This document shows, piece after piece, positions 16,572-25,208 of a DNA stretch of 55,949 nt. The stretch lies in NCBI GenBank assembly GCA_024644085.1, contig JAHELS010000014.1, positions 1 through 55,949 on the forward strand, read 5' to 3'. Each line of letters begins with the position of its first letter. The stretch's first letter is position 1. The notes under the pieces were generated by a model. It searched no databases. It saw only the letters and a program-made list of their open reading frames with translations, and had not been told where the DNA came from. The position numbers and the translations under genes are program-made. The stretch comes from Rhodopirellula sp. (GTDB lineage Bacteria; Planctomycetota; Planctomycetia; Pirellulales; Pirellulaceae).

Positions 16572-18389
16572 ATGCGGTCACGATCAATTCTGTTGCTTTC
16601 GGCTGCCACACTTCTTCTCGTCATCATGCCCCCGTCGGTGACGGCCGACGACGTCGCGGCAGACCAGGCGACCGAAATCTCGAACCTCAGCAAACGTCAG
16701 GCTGGTGTGGCGGAACGCTACCAACGGCTCGAGGAATTGCTGCTCCGATTGGCCGATGTCGAGTCCGTTGAGAACCCGGAACGTTCGGCGCTGCTGCGGC
16801 GAGCAGCCCGGCAATCTCGCGACAAGTTTGTGCTGGAAACCCTGCGAAGTGCTTCCGCTTCGCTGAAGACCCAGGAGTACCAGAAAGCGGTGGAAAACCA
16901 GGAGGCCGCGACCCAGGAACTCGCCTCGCTGTTGAAGCTGCTGCTCAGCGAAGACCGCTCGAAAAGAATTCGCGACGAAAAGGAACGTTACACACGATTG
17001 ATCAAGGACCTGAAACGTAATCTCAATAACCAGCGAAGCGCCCGCGCACGTACCGAAAACGATGCCGATCTCGACGAAGTCACCGAGGAACAGAAGTCGG
17101 TGACCGAGCGCAGTGAAGAATTAAAGCAACGACTCGCCGAGGAGAACGAATCGGCCGAACAAGGTAGCCCGGACCAAAGCGATTCGGAATCCTCGCCCAG
17201 TGATTCCAAGCAAGGCGAGTCCGAAAACGAGCCAAAGGAAAACAGCGACGACAAGGACAGCGAAAAAGACCCCTCTGCGAAAGACGCTGATGAAGATAAA
17301 CCCGCCGAAAAGGAGGGCGAGAAAGAACCTGGTTCAAAAGAACCTGGCGAGAAGGATCCAAAGCAGAAAGATCCAGGGGACAAGGATTCCAAGGACAAGG
17401 ATTCGTCCCAGCAGCAATCGTCCGAGCAAAGTGAATCACAGCAGCAAAGTGAATCACAGCAGCAAAGTGAATCACAGCAGCAAAGTGAATCACAGCAGCA
17501 GCAATCACAGCAGCAGCAATCACAGCAGCAGCAATCGCAACAGCAGCAATCGCAGCCTCAAACTCCGGAACAGGAAGTCGAAGAGCAGCTGAAACGGGCG
17601 ATCGAAAACATGCGTCAGGCGGAAAAGGAGCTGGAGGACGCCAAACGCGACAAGGCGACTGAGAAGCAGCGACAAGCCGAAGAGAATCTCCGGGCCGCCA
17701 TCGATCGGCTCGAACGGATCTTGCGCCAGCTTCGGGAAGAGGAAATGCAGCGCGAGTTGGCCAAGCTCGAAGCAAGGTTGCGAAAAATGGCGGCGATGCA
17801 AACCAAGGTTCTCGACGATACCATCGCGCTTGCCGCCACGCCCCGGTCCCAGAGGAACCGGCAGACCGATTTGAAGGCGGGCGACCTGGCGTTTGAGGAG
17901 AAGAAAGTCACGCTCGAAGCCGACCGTGCGATGCTGTTATTGAGGGAAGAGGGATCAAGTGTCGCCTTCCCCGAAGTGGTTTCGCAAATTCGTTCCGATA
18001 CCATCCGTGTCTCGGAATTGCTCGGACAGACCAAGATCGACGCGGTGACCCAGGGCATCCAACACGACATTTTGGCAGCTCTCGAGGAGATGATTGCCGC
18101 CCTGCAGAAAGCCCAGCGGGACCTGGAAAAGAAGCGGCAGCAGCAGCAACAAGGAAACCCCCCGCCACCCGGACAACAGGAACAACCGTTGGTCGAGGCG
18201 TTGGCAGAGCTGAAATTGATCCGTACGATGGAAACACGTATCAAATCGACGACAGACCGTTATTCCGGGCTGTTAGAATCGGGGAGCTCGTCGGTCGATG
18301 AGGTCAGGCCGCTGCTTCAAGATCTCTCGGAGCGGCAAAACCGCCTGTACCGGATCACCCGCGATCTGGTATTAAAGCGTAACAAATAA
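16572..18389 (+). CDS. Exported Ser/Gln-rich coiled-coil protein
   Basis: Predicted 605-residue secreted protein: signal peptide (residues 1-25, ending VTA), coiled coil to about residue 200, an acidic and Lys/Glu/Pro/Ser-rich disordered stretch to about 280, a QQQSES then QQQQS repeat tract (about 285-330), and a second coiled coil to the end. The repeat tract is encoded by DNA minisatellites at 17424-17560. It is the second gene of the envelope trio and begins 76 bases after its neighbour. A flexible spacer or scaffold joining membrane and periplasmic partners is a reasonable inference; no family function is known to me. Confidence 0.78.
   Translation: MRSRSILLLSAATLLLVIMPPSVTADDVAADQATEISNLSKRQAGVAERYQRLEELLLRLADVESVENPERSALLRRAARQSRDKFVLETLRSASASLKTQEYQKAVENQEAATQELASLLKLLLSEDRSKRIRDEKERYTRLIKDLKRNLNNQRSARARTENDADLDEVTEEQKSVTERSEELKQRLAEENESAEQGSPDQSDSESSPSDSKQGESENEPKENSDDKDSEKDPSAKDADEDKPAEKEGEKEPGSKEPGEKDPKQKDPGDKDSKDKDSSQQQSSEQSESQQQSESQQQSESQQQSESQQQQSQQQQSQQQQSQQQQSQPQTPEQEVEEQLKRAIENMRQAEKELEDAKRDKATEKQRQAEENLRAAIDRLERILRQLREEEMQRELAKLEARLRKMAAMQTKVLDDTIALAATPRSQRNRQTDLKAGDLAFEEKKVTLEADRAMLLLREEGSSVAFPEVVSQIRSDTIRVSELLGQTKIDAVTQGIQHDILAALEEMIAALQKAQRDLEKKRQQQQQGNPPPPGQQEQPLVEALAELKLIRTMETRIKSTTDRYSGLLESGSSSVDEVRPLLQDLSERQNRLYRITRDLVLKRNK
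17424..17560 (+). repeat. In-frame 18-bp then 15-bp minisatellite
   Basis: Inside the coiled-coil gene, a unit of 18 bp (CAAAGTGAATCACAGCAG) repeats with exact period from 17427, 17445, 17463 and 17481, then changes to about three to four copies of a 15-bp unit (CAGCAGCAGCAATCA type). Both units are multiples of three, so copy-number change would keep the frame and alter only the length of the Gln/Ser linker. Confidence 0.85.
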
Positions 18390-18402
18390 CCACGAGGTGA
18401 TC

Positions 18403-19509
18403 GTGAACCGATTGACTACGTCACCGTTTGGGATGCCGAGGATTGTCTCGGCCTTTGTAAGCCGCGCTCTATTGGCCGCGGTTGTTCTATCTCTCCCGGC
18501 CCAGCTTCGTGGCGCAGATGTTCTCGAGGGTCGTGCCAGTTGGCAGCCCTTCGATGCGTCGGTGATGGCACAGATGCTCCGCAAATCACTTGATGACTTG
18601 GCGGTCGCACCGGCCGAGATGGACGCCGTAACCGAACGATTCCTTTCTGCCATCGAGAAGGAAGATCTTGATCCGCTTGATGCCTACGTCGCGATCACGC
18701 GTGATTTGGTTCCGGTGGTCGAAGAGTTGGTCGGTCAGTCGGAACAGAGCATTTCGATCGCCGCGGCGAAGGTCGATCCGAACAATCCTACTTATGGCGC
18801 GCTCGAGTCGTTGCCAAAGTCGATGCGGATGAGCGTCCGAACATGGCTGGGACGCGAGCTGGTACGCGCTCGTTTGTACGACGAAGCATTGCCGGTGATC
18901 GCGGAAGTCGAACCAACCGAATCGATTGATCCGGCGGCGACTCTGTTCTACCGCGGCGTCTGTTATCACGCGTTGTTGATGAAGAAAGAGGCATTAGCCG
19001 ACCTGCGTCGATTGCTCGAAAACGATGACGATTGTCCGGTCCGCTACGCGCGGACTGCGAACTTGATGATCGCCGATATCAAACCGCTCAAGGAAGATAC
19101 GCTTGATGAAATCTCGCGAATCATGACGGACGTGACTCGCCGTCTCGATCTCGGCCGGACCGACGAGGACGTCAAGAACCAGGAGCAGAAGATCATCGAC
19201 AAGCTGACCAAGCTGATCGAAAAGATCGAGGAGCAGCAGCAACAACAGCAACAACAGCAACAGCAATCATCCGGTGGTCAGGGTGGCGGCCAGGGTGGCC
19301 AGGGCGCGCCAATGGACGATAGCCGCATCGCCGGGGCCAGTGGCAGCGGGGATGTCGACCGCAGAGAGATTGAAGAACGCGACGGATGGGGAAATCTGCC
19401 TCCGGCAGAACGACAACAGGCTCTCCAGCAGATCAGCCGTGATCTTCCCACCCATTATCGCGAAGCGATTGAAGCCTACTTCCGCAAGCTCGCGACCGAC
19501 GGCAGTTGA
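18403..19509 (+). CDS. Exported TPR-like protein with poly-Gln tract
   Basis: Predicted 369-residue exported protein. A GTG start at 18403 is preferred because AGG at 18395-18397 lies at a good distance; GTG at 18397 is the alternative. A signal peptide ends near residue 33 (QLRGA). The body is helical with TPR-like pairs (residues about 60-250), followed by a run of 11-12 Gln (near 280), a Gly/Gln-rich linker, and a conserved-looking end block LPPAERQQALQQI followed by HYREAIEAYFRKLA. It is the third gene of the envelope trio, 13 bases after its neighbour, and is followed by a strong terminator, so the trio is probably one operon. Confidence 0.78.
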   Translation: MNRLTTSPFGMPRIVSAFVSRALLAAVVLSLPAQLRGADVLEGRASWQPFDASVMAQMLRKSLDDLAVAPAEMDAVTERFLSAIEKEDLDPLDAYVAITRDLVPVVEELVGQSEQSISIAAAKVDPNNPTYGALESLPKSMRMSVRTWLGRELVRARLYDEALPVIAEVEPTESIDPAATLFYRGVCYHALLMKKEALADLRRLLENDDDCPVRYARTANLMIADIKPLKEDTLDEISRIMTDVTRRLDLGRTDEDVKNQEQKIIDKLTKLIEKIEEQQQQQQQQQQQSSGGQGGGQGGQGAPMDDSRIAGASGSGDVDRREIEERDGWGNLPPAERQQALQQISRDLPTHYREAIEAYFRKLATDGS

Positions 19510-19551
19510 CCTGCGGACGTCGGATTGGCGACGCGAATCGAAGCCCTCACC

Positions 19552-19585
19552 CAACAGCCGCCAACGCGTGCGGCTGTTGTCTTTT
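19552..19585 (+). terminator. Rho-independent terminator after the envelope trio
   Basis: A perfect 10-bp stem (CAACAGCCGC at 19552-19561 with GCGGCTGTTG at 19570-19579), an 8-base loop and the tail TCTTTT follow the TPR-like gene. Confidence 0.85.
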
Positions 19586-19654
19586 CCGGACGCATGCTTG
19601 CCAACGCTCGGCCGCAATGCGATCGCCCGTCTTTAGGGCATGCTGTTTGGGTAC

Positions 19655-19676
19655 GATATCGATTGGATATCGATTG
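19655..19676 (+). promoter_or_regulatory. Tandem GATATCGATTG direct repeat upstream of sulfatase
   Basis: Two exact adjacent copies of the 11-mer GATATCGATTG lie 36 bases before the sulfatase ATG. Spacing of one helical turn suggests two protomers binding side by side, as for a response regulator. No regulator is identified. Confidence 0.4.
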
Positions 19677-19711
19677 ATTGACAACGCGATTACCTCCTCT
19701 GGGTTTTAACG

Positions 19712-21127
19712 ATGCCTGGTTCTCCTTGGCTGCGGATTTCGTTTTTAGCAGCAATCTTCTTGCTGGGTTTCGGTAGCCTCGCTTGCAAGGCCAACGAGCG
19801 TGAGATCCGGAACGTACTCTTCATCGTTTCGGATGATCTCAAGGCGAGTGTGCTGGGTTGCTACGGTGATCCGTTTTGCAAAACTCCGAATATCGACTCA
19901 CTGGCCCGGAGCGGCCTCGTATTCGACCGTGCCTATTGCCAGGGTACGTCTTGTGGGCCGTCACGCCAGTCGTTCATGTTCAGCCGCTATCTCAATGGCG
20001 GCAGCGTCAACCTCGGGCAACACTTCCGCGACAATGGTTGGTACACCGCACGGGTCGGAAAGATCTATCACATGCGGGTCCCCGGCGACATCATCGCGGG
20101 CACCAACGGCAAGGACGTCGCGTCATCATGGACCGAGCGATTCAATTCACCGGGGCTCGAGGCACATACACCCGGCCAATACGCCTGTTTGAATCTGAAT
20201 GTCTTCACCGAATCCTTGGACAACCGTCAATCGACGAAGATGCCGCATCGAATGTTCGTTTCGGTCCGATACGAGGGCGATGGCTCGGACCAGGCGGACC
20301 ACAAATCAGCCAGCAAAGCAATCGAATTGCTTCGGAAGCACCGCGAAGATCGTTTTTTTCTGGCGGTCGGTTTCGTCCGTCCACACTACCCAATGGTCGC
20401 TCCATCGGAGTATTTCGACCGATATCCATGGCAGGAAATGCGTCTGCCGCAACAGCAGCCCGGCGACCTGGACGACATCCCGCGGCTTGGACTAGCCGGC
20501 ACGATTTCATCCAGGAATCCGATTGGCAAGTATCCCGACAATCAGAAGCGAATGTGGGCGGCCTACTATGCTTCGGTCTCCTTCATGGACGCGCAGGTCG
20601 GTCGCTTGCTCGACGAGCTGGATCGTCTCGGATTGCGCGAAAGCACCGCGGTCGTGTTTACCAGCGACCACGGATACCACCTCGGGGAGCACCAGTTTTG
20701 GCAGAAATCGAATTTGCACGAAGAAGTCTTGCGCGTGCCGCTGATCGTCTCAGTGCCCGGATTCGAATCGGGCAGGACACGTTCGATCGTCGAGCTTGTC
20801 GATCTTTACCCAACGCTCTCTGAGTTTTCCGGCTTGCCCGTACCGCAGGATGTCCAGGGAACGAGTCTGGTGCCGATCTTCGAGGATCATGCGGTCGAGG
20901 TGAAACCGGGCGCGCTCTCCTTTAACAAGGGTTATTCACTGCGATTACCCGAGTGGCATTACATGCGCTACAACGACGGCACGGCCGAGCTTTATGATAT
21001 GAAGAACGACCCGCACGAGTTCACGAATTTGGCCAACGATGCCCCGTACTTCGAGCAATTGAAACAGTGCGATGAGATCCTCCGAAATCGATTGAGGTTT
21101 GCGGGGATCAAAGATACATCCCGCTGA
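19712..21127 (+). CDS. Secreted sulfatase, iduronate-2-sulfatase-like
   Basis: Predicted 471-residue exported sulfatase with a signal peptide and possible lipobox (GSLAC, Cys25). The formylglycine motif is C81-G-P-S-R, and the metal ligands are in VLFIVSDDLKASVLGCYGD and VVFTSDHGYHLGEH. The CGPSR form, the SDDLK start and the short C-terminal TELYDMKND-like end (AELYDMKNDPHEFTNLA) fit the iduronate-2-sulfatase-related group common in planctomycetes. The substrate is unknown. The SDR gene starts 15 bases after its stop and is probably co-transcribed. Confidence 0.93.
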   Translation: MPGSPWLRISFLAAIFLLGFGSLACKANEREIRNVLFIVSDDLKASVLGCYGDPFCKTPNIDSLARSGLVFDRAYCQGTSCGPSRQSFMFSRYLNGGSVNLGQHFRDNGWYTARVGKIYHMRVPGDIIAGTNGKDVASSWTERFNSPGLEAHTPGQYACLNLNVFTESLDNRQSTKMPHRMFVSVRYEGDGSDQADHKSASKAIELLRKHREDRFFLAVGFVRPHYPMVAPSEYFDRYPWQEMRLPQQQPGDLDDIPRLGLAGTISSRNPIGKYPDNQKRMWAAYYASVSFMDAQVGRLLDELDRLGLRESTAVVFTSDHGYHLGEHQFWQKSNLHEEVLRVPLIVSVPGFESGRTRSIVELVDLYPTLSEFSGLPVPQDVQGTSLVPIFEDHAVEVKPGALSFNKGYSLRLPEWHYMRYNDGTAELYDMKNDPHEFTNLANDAPYFEQLKQCDEILRNRLRFAGIKDTSR

Positions 21128-21142
21128 ATTGGAGAATCCGTG

Positions 21143-21976
21143 ATGAACGCCGCCCGTCCGCCTGATCGTCCAACCGCTCGTCCACAGGGAACGGTTCGTT
21201 ACGACAATACCGGTCGCGTTGTTCTGGTGACCGGAGGCGCTGGAGGCATCGGTTACGCCATTGCGACCGCGTTTGCGAATTCGGGCGCGACGGTGGTCTC
21301 GGCGGACGTGAAGGATCCGTCCACGAGCGAAGACCTCGACGGAAAAATCGAGTTCCGACATGTCGATACATCGGTGGAATCCGATTGTCGTTCCGTGGTC
21401 GACCATATCGTCGCGAGCCACGGGGCGATTGACGTACTGGTCAACAATGCCGCGATCCAGCCGAAGGAATCGTTCCAACCGATTGATACGATCGAGGAGG
21501 AGGTTTGGCAGAGGATGATCGCGATCAACTTTGGTGGGTACATGAGGATGGCAGCGAACGTGATTCCACAGATGCGTCGCCAGGGAAGTGGCGTGGTTGT
21601 GAATCTTGCCAGCGGTCAGGCTCATCGCACAGCCAGAGAGGTCGGGGTGTACGGGCCGATCAAGAGTGCAAACCTGATGCAGGCGCGTCAGTGGGCCGTT
21701 GAGTACGCACGCGACGGTATCCGTGTCGTCTCGGTATCTCCCGGTGCGATCGACACGCCGATGGTGCGAGCAAGTCTCCAGGAGCAAGGCGGTGAGGCTG
21801 CGTTGGCGAATCGTCACCCGCTGGGTCGCATCGGGCGACCCGAAGAGATCGCGGCCGCCGTGCTCTGGCTCTCGAGCGGCGAGGCCACCTTCGTGACTGG
21901 CACTGACTTGGAGGTCGATGGCGGATTGGGCGCGTTTGGTGCGTTTGCCGATCCGTATCCGCTGCCTGGCGAGTAG
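21143..21976 (+). CDS. SDR-family oxidoreductase
   Basis: Predicted 277-residue short-chain dehydrogenase/reductase. The cofactor loop TGGAGGIG is near residue 29, NNAA near residue 108, a catalytic Ser lies in NLASGQ, and the Tyr/Lys pair is in YGPIK; the C-terminal end keeps the VTGTDLEVDGG block. An acidic Asp after the second strand (SADVKD) suggests preference for NAD over NADP. GGAG at 21131-21134 supports the ATG at 21143 over the GTG at 21140. It closely follows a sulfatase, which suggests that it acts on a sugar released from a sulfated polymer; this is an inference from position. Confidence 0.9.
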   Translation: MNAARPPDRPTARPQGTVRYDNTGRVVLVTGGAGGIGYAIATAFANSGATVVSADVKDPSTSEDLDGKIEFRHVDTSVESDCRSVVDHIVASHGAIDVLVNNAAIQPKESFQPIDTIEEEVWQRMIAINFGGYMRMAANVIPQMRRQGSGVVVNLASGQAHRTAREVGVYGPIKSANLMQARQWAVEYARDGIRVVSVSPGAIDTPMVRASLQEQGGEAALANRHPLGRIGRPEEIAAAVLWLSSGEATFVTGTDLEVDGGLGAFGAFADPYPLPGE

Positions 21977-22166
21977 GCCACCGATAGCGCCGAAACGGTT
22001 CGCATTGGTCGGTTTGTGCCGATCATGGCGATGCTGCGGTGACGGACAAGGCATTTTTTCTCGCCGTTGTCAATCAATCGACTTCGATTCCGCCGCATCT
22101 GGTGCATTCGTGACATAGGTTTCTGACAGAGCAGGTGTCTACTCCGTCCCTCGAAGAACCGATCCG

Positions 22167-22613
22167 ATGTCCGCCAAAAGATCCAGCCGCATTTTCCGAA
22201 GAGCCCGCAGGCGACGGGGTGTCGCAACGGTCGAGTTCGCATTCGTTTTGCCGGCATTGGTCGCGTTGACGATCGGGACCATCGACATTTGCTCGATGAT
22301 GTTTTTGAAGGAAACGGCCGTATTGGCGGCGTACGAAGGAGCCCGCCGAGGAGTCGGACGGGGGCGCACAAACGCGGACGTCGGTGCTCGAGTGCGAGAA
22401 TTCCTTGACGAACGCGGTGTCGAGTACGGCGGCAATGTCGTCGACATCAGCTCACCGGGATTCGGAGGTGCCGACACTCTCGAGAATGTCACCGTCACGG
22501 TCAACGTCCCAGCGAGCGGAAATCTGTTGATCCCGTCAGAAATGTTCGGTGACATGACGCTTTCGGCGAGCGTAACGATGCGAAAAGAATACAAGAATCT
22601 TGAAAACAACTGA
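22167..22613 (+). CDS. TadE-like pseudopilin
   Basis: Predicted 148-residue TadE-family protein. An Arg-rich N-terminus leads into RRGVATVEFAFVLPALVALTIG: Gly followed by five residues ending in Glu (G|VATVE) is the class-III prepilin cleavage pattern used for TadE/TadF. A short globular tail follows the single transmembrane helix. It is the first of four genes with a Tad-like flavour, spaced closely. No TadA ATPase, TadB/C platform, TadV peptidase or Flp pilin is present in the window. Confidence 0.88.
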   Translation: MSAKRSSRIFRRARRRRGVATVEFAFVLPALVALTIGTIDICSMMFLKETAVLAAYEGARRGVGRGRTNADVGARVREFLDERGVEYGGNVVDISSPGFGGADTLENVTVTVNVPASGNLLIPSEMFGDMTLSASVTMRKEYKNLENN

Positions 22614-22662
22614 ATACAGCATCGCAAACCATTTTACGGACACTCGGCGCAAGCACGACATC

Positions 22663-23109
22663 ATGAAACGTCCCCGCAATCAAGTCGCAGTTCGCCGCAA
22701 AGCCCGCGCGAAGGGTCAGTCGCGGCTCGGAGCGTCGGCGGTCGAGTTCGCGGTCGTTGCGAACATCATGTTCATCATGATCTTCGCCTGCATGGAATTT
22801 GCCCGTATGAACATGGTTCGCAACCTTGCCCAGGACGCGGCCTATTTCGCCGCCCGCCAGGCCATCGTGCCCGGTGCGACAAAGGATGATGCGGTACAGG
22901 AAGCAGAGCTGATCATGTCTTCGATGCTGAGCAACGGATACTCGGTGAACGTCAGCGATCTTGACGAAGAGTCAACGGATGTGACAGTCACCATCACCGT
23001 CGATCTTGAAAAGGTGGCCCTGTTTACACCCAAGTTTTTGCCCAAAAAGAAAATCGACACCGTCGCGAGAATTCGCACGGAACGATACGACCACTTCTAC
23101 GAACAGTAA
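22663..23109 (+). CDS. TadE/TadF-like pseudopilin
   Basis: Predicted 148-residue single-pass protein. RLGASAVEFAVVANIMFIM again shows Gly with Glu at +5, the pseudopilin processing pattern. The start at Met 22663 is preferred; the frame is open to 22600, which would overlap the previous gene by 14 bases. It is likely a minor pseudopilin partner of the gene before it. The C-terminal domain is Val/Thr-rich beta sequence. Confidence 0.85.
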   Translation: MKRPRNQVAVRRKARAKGQSRLGASAVEFAVVANIMFIMIFACMEFARMNMVRNLAQDAAYFAARQAIVPGATKDDAVQEAELIMSSMLSNGYSVNVSDLDEESTDVTVTITVDLEKVALFTPKFLPKKKIDTVARIRTERYDHFYEQ

Positions 23110-23178
23110 CGCGGCACAGGAATCCCATCGGGATATCGATTCTGCGTACACCAACTCGTTGCCCCGAGAAATCTCATC

Positions 23179-24465
23179 ATGACATCCATCGGACATCTCC
23201 AAAGTGACCTCGTTTCAGACCGCCCGCGACAGGGTCTTTCCCGGCGCGGAAGCGTGATGGGGTTGATGGCGGTCCTGCTGCCTGTCCTTGCGATCCTGGC
23301 GGCGTTCTGCATCAACGCGGCGCAGATGCAATTGACTCGCACCGAGTTGATGGTCGCCACGGACGCCGCGGCCCGCGCGGGCGGCCGTGCGTTCAGCGAG
23401 ATTCAAACGGTGTCCGCCGCCAAGACCGCTGCGGTCACCACGGCCGCGATGAACAACGTCAACGGAGAACCGTTGCAGCTGCAGTCGCAGGACTCGGCGA
23501 ATGAGATTGAATTTGGCAAAACGACGCAGCCGGATGGTGTCAGCGGCCGCTACTATTTTGAGAAACTGCCCACTGCGGATGTAGCCAGCGGTGCGGTGGT
23601 TGCCAGCGCGATGCGAGTCCACGGCCGGCGCGAAAGCGGATCACTTTCCGGTCGTGTACCGCTTGTCATTCCAGGCTTGCTCAATGCCACCGATTTTTCG
23701 ACGGTGCAGAATGCTGTTGCGATGCAGGTGGACCGGGACATCTCGTTGGTTCTTGACCGATCGGGCTCGATGAGCTGGGTCACGTTCGATTGGCCTTCGG
23801 GCAAGTCACCGTGGTACGATTCGACGAGGGAAGCCGGCGTCGACGCCGGTTATCTGCGGCGACGACGCTACGGCGGTTACTCGTACACTAACGGCCACAA
23901 CTCGACGACTTACCAGCAATGGGCGTGGGAGGACTACTACGGTCTCGGTCCCGCACCGACATCGGCATGGCAGGACCTGGTCGTGGCCGTTGATGCCTTC
24001 TTGGACGTCCTTGATTCGACGCCCCAGGAAGAACAGGTATCGGTCGCCAGCTATTCATCATCGGCGACGCTCGACTGCTGGCTCGAAAAAGATCTTCAGA
24101 TCGTCCGCGACACCGTTGCCGGTCTGAATACCGGTGGCTCGACGGCGATCGGCGAAGGGATGGAAGAAGCGATCAATGCGTTACTTGATTCGTCCGCCCG
24201 GCCTTTCGCCGCCAAGACCATGGTGGTGATGACCGACGGCATCCACAACAACGGAGTTTCGCCGAAAGATGTAGCCCGTAACCTTGTCGGTTCGTACAAC
24301 CTGACGATTCACACAGTCACATTCGGCGACGGAGCGGACCAGGATCTGATGCGTGACGTGGCGACCATCGGCGGTGGAAAACATTACCACGCAGCCACCG
24401 CGGACCAGTTGGTCCAGATCTTCGAAGAAATCGCAAACAACCTTCCTACGATTCTCACTCAATAA
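23179..24465 (+). CDS. TadG-like protein with vWA domain
   Basis: Predicted 428-residue TadG-type protein. The N-terminal helix (RRGSVMGLMAVLLPVLAIL) matches the TadE/G-like (PF13400-type) region but lacks Glu at +5, so it is probably not cleaved like the two before it. A vWA domain begins near residue 190 with the MIDAS motif DRSGSM and continues through TGGSTAIGEGMEEA and VVMTDGIHN. A Tyr/Gly/Arg-rich insert follows the first strand. It is probably membrane-anchored and displays the vWA domain outside the inner membrane. It shares the operon with the two pseudopilins. Confidence 0.88.
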   Translation: MTSIGHLQSDLVSDRPRQGLSRRGSVMGLMAVLLPVLAILAAFCINAAQMQLTRTELMVATDAAARAGGRAFSEIQTVSAAKTAAVTTAAMNNVNGEPLQLQSQDSANEIEFGKTTQPDGVSGRYYFEKLPTADVASGAVVASAMRVHGRRESGSLSGRVPLVIPGLLNATDFSTVQNAVAMQVDRDISLVLDRSGSMSWVTFDWPSGKSPWYDSTREAGVDAGYLRRRRYGGYSYTNGHNSTTYQQWAWEDYYGLGPAPTSAWQDLVVAVDAFLDVLDSTPQEEQVSVASYSSSATLDCWLEKDLQIVRDTVAGLNTGGSTAIGEGMEEAINALLDSSARPFAAKTMVVMTDGIHNNGVSPKDVARNLVGSYNLTIHTVTFGDGADQDLMRDVATIGGGKHYHAATADQLVQIFEEIANNLPTILTQ

Positions 24466-24484
24466 GCACTCATCAGCGAACCGT

Positions 24485-24529
24485 GGCCGGCTCGGCAGTC
24501 CGCGCCGGCCGTCGGGGGTTTCATTTTTC
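24485..24529 (+). terminator. Hairpin with T-rich tail after the TadG-like gene
   Basis: GGCCGGC (24485-24491) pairs with GCCGGCC (24504-24510) around a 12-base loop, followed by GTCGGGGGTTTCATTTTT. It lies just before the ribosome binding site of the next gene, so it may be a partial terminator inside a longer operon. Confidence 0.6.
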
Positions 24530-24546
24530 ATGTGAAAGGTTCCAGG

Positions 24547-25011
24547 ATGTCAAAGAAACAAACGACGCCGAAACAGCGGAAGATTGACGGGCGGTCGAAG
24601 AACGTTCGAATTCTGATCGCTCTTTCATTCTTCGTTTCGGGATCGATCTTGATCTTCGCGTTCACGATGCCGTTCCGGCAACCGGGAAGCCCCCTTGTTT
24701 CAGCGGCGGACAGAGCGGCACAGAACTCATCCGGTCAATTGGACCTGGCCGAGGAGATTCGCGAGCGGCGGTCCAATGCCGACCAATTTCGCGAGGCGGC
24801 GATAAAACTTGACAACGAATTCATGAAGACGTTCGTCAAAGGAAAGACCGTCGAGCCGGTACCCGGGCTCACCGAGGCGAAGACATCGTGGCAGGACAAG
24901 GCAGATTCGGTCCGCAAAAGAATGTCCGAGCTGGGTGGGGACGACAAGGACTCGCTCGAGTGGCAGCACCAGATGGAGCTTGCCGAAGCACTGCGTGACG
25001 CGCCCCAGTAG
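24547..25011 (+). CDS. Small single-pass membrane protein
   Basis: Predicted 154-residue protein with a basic cytoplasmic start (SKKQTTPKQRK), one transmembrane helix near residues 22-42, and a Glu/Arg-rich helical tail. AAAGG at 24535-24539, seven bases upstream, sets the ATG at 24547. It follows the TadG-like gene and may be its partner, but I recognise no family. Confidence 0.7.
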   Translation: MSKKQTTPKQRKIDGRSKNVRILIALSFFVSGSILIFAFTMPFRQPGSPLVSAADRAAQNSSGQLDLAEEIRERRSNADQFREAAIKLDNEFMKTFVKGKTVEPVPGLTEAKTSWQDKADSVRKRMSELGGDDKDSLEWQHQMELAEALRDAPQ

Positions 25012-25208
25012 AGCAGCTCGCTGCGACATCAGCGCTGCGGCACGCGTTACAATCGTTTGAGGTCGCGCAACCCGTGGTCTCATCTCGCTCGGGATCCCAC
25101 GTACGCGGCCTCTTTCTGTGGACTCGCTGAACTGTGGACCCAATGGTCCAAGGTCCGATTATCATGAGTTCGTGGTTTTTCGAATCAACACGAACCCCTC
25201 GCCTGCAC

